A stretch of 5,361 nt of DNA from Clostridiales bacterium UBA1381 (lineage in GTDB: Bacteria; Bacillota; Clostridia; UBA1381). The notes beneath the pieces are model-generated. The model did no database searches, had not been told where the DNA came from, and saw nothing but the letters and a program-made list of their open reading frames with translations. A program made the position numbers and the translations under genes. Shown here one piece after another: positions 1 to 4,613 of this stretch (its first letter is position 1; every line of letters begins with the position of its first letter). Location: positions 12,436-17,796 of the forward strand of contig DBQZ01000039.1 of assembly GCA_002305435.1 (NCBI GenBank). Direction: 5' to 3'.

Positions 1-21
1 TATAGCGGCGATTTTCTCACT

Positions 22-2376
22 TTAATCCCATAATTTTATCATATGCTCCCACATTTCGTTTAAACCTTCTTCGCCTGAATATGCGGTGTTTTCTGTCACA
101 TACTCAGAACACCCCCAATATACCAGTTCATCGTTTAATATGCGGAATGAAACATCATAGAACGATGTTTTTGTATGGGGATAAATATAGTAGGCAAAAA
201 ATTGCAGGTTGTGCGTGCTGTAGGTAGGGCTGATATCAAGATAAATATCGTCAAAGCCCGCGTCGGAATTGCCTTTATTATACACGCTGTTCTCGCTTGA
301 GTAGGAAGCATAGGAATAAGCATACAGATCGGGCGCAAAATCATCCTTAAATGAAAGGCGCACGTGAGTTTTATCCTCGGTAAGCGAAAGCGTAAACGGC
401 AGGTCTGCAAGCTGTCTTTTGTAGTTTGCTCCGGTACAGCCGGCAACAAAAGGATCATCATTTGTCCCGTAAGACATAATGAGCTGGTTCCTGTCGGCAT
501 TGTCCGATGCGTAGTACATATTCACCTTTATCGTGCCATCATTGCTGCGGAAGCTCATGGTATCGCTGTCAAAGCCCGACAATGTGCCTTCTATCTCCTC
601 AAGCCGTATCGCTCCGCTCTCGTTGAGGAAAAATGTACCGCTGACGTTGCTGCCGTTAAACGTATACGTGTTCCCCGGAATCGTTGAAATATATCTTCCG
701 TCAACAAGCGGTATCGAGCAGACAAATTGCCCCGTATTCCTGTTGGCTCTGATATCTACCGGATACTCCTCCTTAGTTTCGGTTATAACTCTGCCGTTCG
801 TCTCGTATGATGCTTCGGAAGTGACGCAAATGTGACGCTCGTCAGTAGCCGGGAAATTTTCCAGCTGCCATTCCTCGCTTTCGGCATTGATCTTGCTGTC
901 CTCCGTATAGGTGAAATCTATCGGGAACAGATCAAAGTAGACATTGCCGTCATCGCTCTCAATATAAAGACGGGTAAAATCCCTTGCTCCCTCTCCGGGG
1001 ATATCGTTGAGCCAGCCGCGGGCTTCGCTTAATATCACCTCATCGCCAAAGGTGACCGTAAAAAGCCCCTGCCAGGTTTTGCCGTTTTCGATCTCCCCGA
1101 TAAATCTGTCCATCTCTATATGCACATCGGCTTCAAACTGTGCAGAGACGCTTTCATCATCGGGTTCGCTTTTAAAGATCGCTCCTATATCGGCGGCGAA
1201 TCCTTTGTAAACAGCGGTGTTTACGAGAGAGGCTCTGTTGGCCTCGTGCCCTGTCCTGCCGCTGTACCAATGCTTACTGCCATCGTTATAAGAAAGGCCG
1301 TACACCTGTCTGGCGGTGTTTATCGCATAGGAACGCACGGGTGCATGGTCATTTATCGCTCCGGCGGCAATGCCCATGCAGGTGACCATCACTGCTGATA
1401 GCAGGAAACCTGCAAAAGAGCGCAGCTTTGTGTAGTTTTTGTTAGTCATGATTATATCTATCCTTTCCTTTACATTTTTTCCGTTTTCGGACAGACAGGC
1501 CGCGGATGTGCTGAGGGGAGAAGCGCATTCGAGAATACTTTTGCTGTAGGCAAGCCGCTGCTTTTTGTCCAAAAGCGCAGCCGTTTCTTCATCGCAGGCA
1601 AACTCCATATGTTTTTTTATTTGGTTGCCCAATAAGTAGACGAATGGGTTGAAAAAATGCACGAGCGTGACTATATGCAAAAGCAAAAGATATGTTGTGT
1701 CGTGGTGCTTTATGTGCATAAGTTCATGCAGGAGCGCTTCATGGGAGATATCCCCATTGGAAAGGACGATCCGCGGCCGCATAATCCCGTATACGAACGG
1801 TGAACAGTCGGCATTGACTGCTAAAAATCCTATTTCCCTTTTTACTCCCGTAATCCTTTGGCATTCCCCGGCGAGCTCGCAGCGGCAGGGTAGGGAGGCG
1901 TGTTTGAGCATCCTCCCAAACCGCACGGCTCTGGCAGCGTAAATTACGGCTGCTGTCAAAAGGCCTGCTGCGTAAAGTGCGGGCAGTATCCATTTATGAT
2001 CTATTCCCCGGTTGGATACCGCCGTGTTCATCGGCTGAGCATCGATGTTTTGCTGTGTGATACCGCCGGCGTCAGCTTCCGCCGCATTTGATCCGACTGT
2101 ATCATCAGAGGTTGAGTTTGCTGTAGTTCTGTCTGTTTTAACAGTGTCGGTCTGCACATAAGCCGGGACAGTATCTTCCACGGCCGGGATCTGCGGCAAA
2201 CTGACAAGCCCCGTTACCGGCACCAGTCCCGGAATTAGGACGATAAGCCATAAACAGCGGCGCAGCTTATAGCTGAAAAACCGCAGAAACAGCTTATCTG
2301 CTGCCAGAACAAGTATTCCTCCGGCTGTCATGGCAAGACTCATGAATAATACCCTTAAAAATATGTAGTAAAGCAT
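22..2376 (-). CDS. BlaR1-like M56 family membrane metallopeptidase with unrecognised extracytoplasmic domain
   Basis: This 784-residue protein is a probable transmembrane sensor-protease partner of the repressor encoded just upstream. Hydrophobic segments lie at about residues 3-25, 41-60, 129-148, 228-250 and 319-340. A Thr/Ser/Asp-rich loop (about 63-126) separates the second and third. The zinc site is HELMH at 217-221 inside HEALLHELMHIKHHD, followed by NPFVYLL (243-249) and EFACDEE (258-264), whose Glu258 probably completes zinc binding; this is the M56 (BlaR1/MecR1) pattern. In that family the outer domain senses a signal and the cytoplasmic protease then inactivates the BlaI/MecI repressor. 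Here the outer part (about 341-784) is Tyr- and acid-rich, with four Cys (517, 553, 647, 756). I see no SxxK, SxN or KTG penicillin-binding motifs, so beta-lactam sensing is not supported. The protein is longer than classical BlaR1 (about 600 residues). The ATG at 2376 is chosen for its strong GAGGTGAGG site. Core family is confident; the signal is unknown. Confidence 0.9.
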   Translation of the reverse strand: MLYYIFLRVLFMSLAMTAGGILVLAADKLFLRFFSYKLRRCLWLIVLIPGLVPVTGLVSLPQIPAVEDTVPAYVQTDTVKTDRTTANSTSDDTVGSNAAEADAGGITQQNIDAQPMNTAVSNRGIDHKWILPALYAAGLLTAAVIYAARAVRFGRMLKHASLPCRCELAGECQRITGVKREIGFLAVNADCSPFVYGIMRPRIVLSNGDISHEALLHELMHIKHHDTTYLLLLHIVTLVHFFNPFVYLLGNQIKKHMEFACDEETAALLDKKQRLAYSKSILECASPLSTSAACLSENGKNVKERIDIIMTNKNYTKLRSFAGFLLSAVMVTCMGIAAGAINDHAPVRSYAINTARQVYGLSYNDGSKHWYSGRTGHEANRASLVNTAVYKGFAADIGAIFKSEPDDESVSAQFEADVHIEMDRFIGEIENGKTWQGLFTVTFGDEVILSEARGWLNDIPGEGARDFTRLYIESDDGNVYFDLFPIDFTYTEDSKINAESEEWQLENFPATDERHICVTSEASYETNGRVITETKEEYPVDIRANRNTGQFVCSIPLVDGRYISTIPGNTYTFNGSNVSGTFFLNESGAIRLEEIEGTLSGFDSDTMSFRSNDGTIKVNMYYASDNADRNQLIMSYGTNDDPFVAGCTGANYKRQLADLPFTLSLTEDKTHVRLSFKDDFAPDLYAYSYASYSSENSVYNKGNSDAGFDDIYLDISPTYSTHNLQFFAYYIYPHTKTSFYDVSFRILNDELVYWGCSEYVTENTAYSGEEGLNEMWEHMIKLWD

Positions 2377-2378
2377 AT

Positions 2379-2387
2379 CCTCACCTC
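2379..2387 (-). promoter_or_regulatory. Ribosome binding site of the M56 peptidase gene, overlapping the repressor stop codon
   Basis: The minus strand reads GAGGTGAGG two bases before the ATG at 2376; the upstream GAGG half is better spaced (7 bases). The TGA stop of the repressor gene (2388-2386) lies inside this site. Ribosomes finishing the repressor therefore end on the next gene's start signal, which suggests translational coupling and a fixed repressor-to-sensor ratio. Confidence 0.75.
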
Positions 2388-2751
2388 AATCTTCCCCGTA
2401 TTTTTTCAGGATATCCAAAAGCTCGTTATAGTCGCTCTCGGACACCCTGTCCTTGCAAAGACTGGCGATCAGGCGGCCGGCCTTGCCGCCATACATCTCC
2501 TTTACAAACTCGTCTGTCTGCTCTTGTAAATACTCCTCGCGGCTTACTGCGGCTGTGAAGTGATTCTGGTTTTTCTCCTTGCGACAGGAAAGAAAGCCTT
2601 TTTTCATAAGCCGCGTCATAAAGGTAGCAACGGTAGTGTACTTCCATTTGCTCTCATCAAGCAAGGAGCACACATCATTGACGCACACCGGCTTTGCGTT
2701 TTCCCATATAACGTCCATTATCTCCTTTTCAGCATCGGCGAGCTTTTTCAT
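2386..2751 (-). CDS. BlaI/MecI family winged-helix transcriptional repressor
   Basis: This is a 121-residue cytoplasmic DNA-binding protein, about the usual length for BlaI/MecI (about 120-130). The N-terminal winged helix shows the family hallmarks: LADAEKEIMDVIW (4-16), the recognition-helix region KWKYTTVATFMTRLMKKGFL (35-54), a basic wing (CRKEKNQNHF, 56-65) and the VSREEYL segment (69-75). The C-terminal helices (about 76-118) should form the dimer. Family members bind TACA/TGTA dyads as dimers and are inactivated by the paired M56 sensor-protease. In S. aureus BlaI, cleavage falls at an Asn-Phe bond; aligned by eye, this protein has Ser97-Leu98 there, so the cleavage site or mechanism may differ. 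It is the first gene of the operon, 9 bp before the peptidase gene. Two matching operators lie in its promoter, implying autorepression. The start is fixed by an AAGGAGGT site. CopY-type metal or other signals are alternatives to beta-lactams. Confidence 0.93.
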   Translation of the reverse strand: MKKLADAEKEIMDVIWENAKPVCVNDVCSLLDESKWKYTTVATFMTRLMKKGFLSCRKEKNQNHFTAAVSREEYLQEQTDEFVKEMYGGKAGRLIASLCKDRVSESDYNELLDILKKYGED

Positions 2752-2760
2752 TATTCCTAC

Positions 2761-2768
2761 ACCTCCTT
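2761..2768 (-). promoter_or_regulatory. Strong ribosome binding site of the repressor gene
   Basis: The minus strand reads AAGGAGGT, a near-perfect anti-16S match, nine bases before the ATG at 2751. It decides the start codon. Its first base overlaps the end of the 16-bp palindrome at 2768-2783. Confidence 0.85.
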
Positions 2769-2783
2769 AAAAAGCGCTTTTTA
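2768..2783. repeat. 16-bp perfect palindrome in the repressor leader
   Basis: The sequence TAAAAAGCGCTTTTTA is its own reverse complement. It lies in the untranslated leader of the repressor operon, directly against the ribosome binding site. It could be a binding site for another dimeric regulator, or a weak A-U hairpin in the mRNA (GCGC would have to form the loop). It does not match the TACTACA operators nearby, so it is probably not a third BlaI site. Confidence 0.5.
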
Positions 2784-2797
2784 TATTGTGAAGCTTC

Positions 2798-2814
2798 TAC
2801 TACTCCTTGTAGTA
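2798..2814. promoter_or_regulatory. BlaI-type operator O1 (over the transcription start)
   Basis: The sequence TACTACTCCTTGTAGTA is a 17-bp dyad that fits TACTACA-N3-TGTAGTA with one mismatch (T for A at the seventh base). It begins just downstream of the predicted -10 of the repressor operon and covers the predicted start near 2813. Known BlaI/MecI operators are TACA/TGTA dyads, so repressor binding is a well-founded inference. Its centre (2806) is 26 bp from that of O2. Confidence 0.78.
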
Positions 2815-2819
2815 ATTAT

Positions 2820-2848
2820 ATTCTACTACATTATGTCGTAAAAGTCAA
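2820..2848 (-). promoter_or_regulatory. Promoter of the repressor-peptidase operon
   Basis: On the minus strand, TTGACT (2848-2843) is followed after 17 bases by TAGAAT (2825-2820), each one base from the vegetative sigma consensus. An overlapping TATAAT (2820-2815) lacks a good -35 at the right distance (TTTACG at 16 bases is the best). The predicted start is near 2813, giving a leader of about 60 bases. One operator fills the spacer and another covers the start, so bound repressor should block polymerase directly. Confidence 0.75.
2824..2840. promoter_or_regulatory. BlaI-type operator O2 (between -35 and -10)
   Basis: The sequence TACTACATTATGTCGTA is a 17-bp dyad fitting TACTACA-N3-TGTAGTA with one mismatch (C for A in the right arm). 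It occupies almost exactly the spacer of the repressor operon's promoter. Same length and consensus as O1, which supports both being sites for the same dimer. Confidence 0.78.
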
Positions 2849-2906
2849 GGCTTTTTTGAAGAATCCGGAAAAAAGTTATGTAGATTGGAAATAAAGGATT
2901 TTCGGG

Positions 2907-2935
2907 TTGACGAAATATGGCGTCAGTGGTATAAT
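2907..2935 (+). promoter_or_regulatory. Promoter of mscL
   Basis: TTGACG (2907-2912), a 17-base spacer, then TATAAT (2930-2935): a strong vegetative promoter with a perfect -10. The predicted start is near 2942, leaving a leader of about 65 bases. That leader holds a small hairpin (CTGC-TTTTA-GCAG, 2952-2964) and an AGGAAGTGGAG ribosome binding site (2991-3001) five bases before the ATG. The promoter lies about 65 bp from the nearest BlaI-type operator, so direct repression by that protein is unlikely. Confidence 0.8.
2908..2925. promoter_or_regulatory. Small dyad overlapping the mscL -35 element
   Basis: TGACG (2908-2912) and CGTCA (2921-2925) form an inverted repeat with an 8-base spacer, overlapping the -35 and the first part of the spacer. 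Such placement suits a repressor site, but the arms are only 5 bp and could arise by chance. Confidence 0.3.
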
Positions 2936-3006
2936 TATAATGAATACCGAGCTGCTTTTAGCAGAGACACAGGATAAATATTGAACAAATAGGAAGTGGA
3001 GAAAAA

Positions 3007-3402
3007 ATGAAAAAATTTATTTCTGAATTCAAGGAATTTGCCCTTCGCGGAAATATGTTGGAGATGGCCGTAGGTATTATCATAGGCGGTGCGTTTTCGG
3101 ATATAGTAAAAGCGTTGACTGCAAATTTTATCGATCCTCTATTGAAGTTCATCACCGGTGCTGAGACCTATACTCTTCAGCAGGTGGCAGGCTTTGCGTC
3201 CTCGTTTATTTCTGCCCTGGTTAATTTCTTTATTATGGCCTTTGTTCTTTTTTGTCTACTGAAGGGAGTAAACAAACTGATGAGCCTAGGTTTAAAAAAG
3301 GAAGATGAGCCGGCCGCTCCGGCGACGAAGATATGCCCGTACTGTAAGAGTGAGATACCGGCGGATGCTGTCAGATGCGCACATTGCACTTCACAGCTTT
3401 GA
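3007..3402 (+). CDS. mscL: Large-conductance mechanosensitive channel MscL with C-terminal zinc ribbon
   Basis: This 131-residue inner-membrane channel opens under membrane tension to release solutes during hypo-osmotic shock. The amphipathic N-terminal helix (2-14) and the signature FALRGNMLEMAVGIIIGGAF (11-30) are clear. Met20 and Ile24 stand where E. coli has its gate residues Leu19 and Val23. TM1 is about 17-46, the outer loop (about 47-64) is short, and TM2 is about 65-90 (SSFISALVNFFIMAFVLFCLL). After a short charged/proline linker (97-108) comes a ribbon with Cys110-x2-Cys113 and Cys124-x2-Cys127 (CPYC and CAHC), in place of the helical bundle that ends E. coli MscL. The ribbon probably binds zinc in the cytoplasm. 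I recall similar tails in other clostridial MscL proteins, so it may be a lineage trait. It has its own promoter, and a glycosyltransferase gene follows after 51 bp without a clear terminator. Confidence 0.95.
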   Translation: MKKFISEFKEFALRGNMLEMAVGIIIGGAFSDIVKALTANFIDPLLKFITGAETYTLQQVAGFASSFISALVNFFIMAFVLFCLLKGVNKLMSLGLKKEDEPAAPATKICPYCKSEIPADAVRCAHCTSQL

Positions 3403-3453
3403 TATGAGGTTTAGTGGGCGGCGTCATGCTCCGCTAAAAAGGAGATAAGGCAG

Positions 3454-4515
3454 ATGGAAAGTGTTTCGGTTATTGTTCCCGTATATCAAGCGGAGAAATA
3501 CATAACACAATGTATTGAATCGATACGTGCGCAGACGTATGCAAATTTTGAACTTATACTGATAGATGACGGCTCGCATGATGCTTCTGGTAGGATTTGC
3601 GATCAATATGCCGAAAAAGATGGGCGGATACGGGTTATCCATAAAGAAAACGGAGGACTTGTCGCGGCCTGGACTGATGGCATACGCGTTGCCGACAAGC
3701 CGCTTGTAATGTTTGTAGATGCGGATGATTGGATAGATGAGCGGACATTGGAAACGTTTGTAAACGAATACATACGAACGAGGGCGGATATAGTATGTGG
3801 TTCGTACTGCTTGGAATATAGTTGTGATACAGTGCAGGTACATAATAATATCCCCTCGGGGGTGTATGATAAGAAAAGGATAGAAACGGCTATACTGCCG
3901 ACAATACTTTACACGGGTAAATTTTTAGAGCGAGGAATGATAATGTCGCGCAGCGCAAAGCTGATAAAGCGGGAGCTTCTGCTGGAGAATTCACATTGGG
4001 CGGCCGGGGGGATAACGATCGGCGAGGATCTGTGTGTGATATTGCCGTGCGTCCTGCGGTCTGAGAAGATAAGCGTTATAAATGAGGCCTGTATGTATCA
4101 TTACCGTAGCCATGATGAATCGATGACGCATGACTTCGGCGATGATGCGATAGAAAAAATAGTGACGCTGTATAAGCGGGAACTGGAAATAATAGATGCG
4201 TTTGATTGTGAAAATTTGCTAAAGGAACAGATAGTGCAGGACTTTTGCGCACTTTGTGTTAATGTGTTTTTAGGCGAGTATGTCAATCGAGGGACATTTA
4301 TCAATATGGCAAAATTTCGCAAGGACAGGTTTTATCCAGCAGCCCGTGATAATATGCGCCCGGCAAGCTACCGGGGAGCGGTAAGACTGATAGCGAAAAA
4401 GACAATTTGCCAAAACGCGGCTGCCGATTGTTATTATTCCGTGATTTTGTCGGCAAGAAGGAGCTTTGGCCGCTTAAAAGGCGCGTTGGTAATGAAAAAA
4501 ATAAGTAAAAATTAG
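3454..4515 (+). CDS. Family 2 glycosyltransferase (GT-A fold)
   Basis: This 353-residue protein probably transfers a sugar from a nucleotide-sugar donor to a cell-surface polysaccharide or teichoic-acid-like acceptor; donor and acceptor cannot be told from the sequence. The N-terminal GT-A domain shows SVIVPVYQAEKYI (5-17), nucleotide-binding DDGS (38-41), HKENGG (63-68) and the metal-binding DADDW (89-93). A GED motif (190-192) fits the catalytic-base position. The C-terminal part (about 230-353) is helical and basic at its end (KKISKN), with no obvious membrane segment, so it may lie along the membrane. The ATG is supported by AAGGAG (3439-3444) nine bases upstream. The 51-bp gap after mscL holds an imperfect 6-bp stem (TAGTGG 3412-3417 / CCGCTA 3431-3436) but no U-run, so cotranscription with mscL is possible. 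Codon use differs: by hand count about 25 of 34 Ile codons are ATA, against about 7 of 20 in the phosphofructokinase gene, hinting at separate origin or low expression. Confidence 0.9.
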   Translation: MESVSVIVPVYQAEKYITQCIESIRAQTYANFELILIDDGSHDASGRICDQYAEKDGRIRVIHKENGGLVAAWTDGIRVADKPLVMFVDADDWIDERTLETFVNEYIRTRADIVCGSYCLEYSCDTVQVHNNIPSGVYDKKRIETAILPTILYTGKFLERGMIMSRSAKLIKRELLLENSHWAAGGITIGEDLCVILPCVLRSEKISVINEACMYHYRSHDESMTHDFGDDAIEKIVTLYKRELEIIDAFDCENLLKEQIVQDFCALCVNVFLGEYVNRGTFINMAKFRKDRFYPAARDNMRPASYRGAVRLIAKKTICQNAAADCYYSVILSARRSFGRLKGALVMKKISKN

Positions 4516-4525
4516 CATACGGCTA

Positions 4526-4554
4526 TTGTTTTGGACAGGAGTATGTGATATAAT
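4526..4554 (+). promoter_or_regulatory. Promoter of the phosphofructokinase gene
   Basis: A perfect TATAAT (4549-4554) is preceded immediately by TGA, giving an extended -10. The -35 at 17 bases is weak (TTGTTT, 4526-4531), as often with extended -10 promoters. The predicted start is near 4561. It begins 11 bp after the glycosyltransferase stop and makes the downstream gene an independent transcription unit. Confidence 0.7.
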
Positions 4555-4563
4555 ATAAAAGAG

Positions 4564-4586
4564 TGTACAAGCATGAGGCTTGTGCA
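4564..4586 (+). promoter_or_regulatory. Stem-loop at the 5' end of the phosphofructokinase mRNA
   Basis: TGTACAAGC (4564-4572) pairs with GCTTGTGCA (4578-4586), a 9-bp stem with one G-U pair and a 5-base loop (ATGAG). It begins about three bases from the predicted transcript start. AAATAAATTA, not a U-run, follows it, so it is not a terminator. It could stabilise the message against 5' decay, or the DNA dyad could be an operator just downstream of the start. Confidence 0.55.
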
Positions 4587-4613
4587 AATAAATTAGTAAG
4601 GAGTTAAACAGCT

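Noticed and set aside
364..2091. Several plus-strand open frames of 60-107 codons across the M56 peptidase gene
   Set aside because: All are opposite the 784-codon gene, which has continuous family motifs; none shows a domain or a credible start signal.
2364..2370. TGTAGTA, a perfect operator half-site at the start of the M56 peptidase gene
   Set aside because: The partner half-site at the proper spacing is absent and the bases encode the Tyr-Tyr near the N-terminus; probably coincidence.
2851..2875. CTTTTTT and AAAAAAG arms in the intergenic region as a hairpin or terminator
   Set aside because: The arms are A/T homopolymer runs with an 11-base loop, expected by chance in an A/T-rich promoter region, and no transcript is expected to end there.
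3412..3436. Imperfect stem between mscL and the glycosyltransferase gene as a terminator
   Set aside because: Only six pairs including a G-U, a large loop, and an A-run rather than a U-run after it; it also runs close to the next ribosome binding site.
3424..3843. A 139-codon minus-strand open frame over the start of the glycosyltransferase
   Set aside because: It is antisense to the GT-A motifs, with a residue composition typical of a shadow frame and no recognisable motif.
4564..4586. The stem-loop before the phosphofructokinase gene as a terminator of the glycosyltransferase transcript
   Set aside because: It follows the promoter rather than preceding it and is not followed by a U-run on the plus strand. 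The T-rich flank on the minus strand has no gene to terminate.
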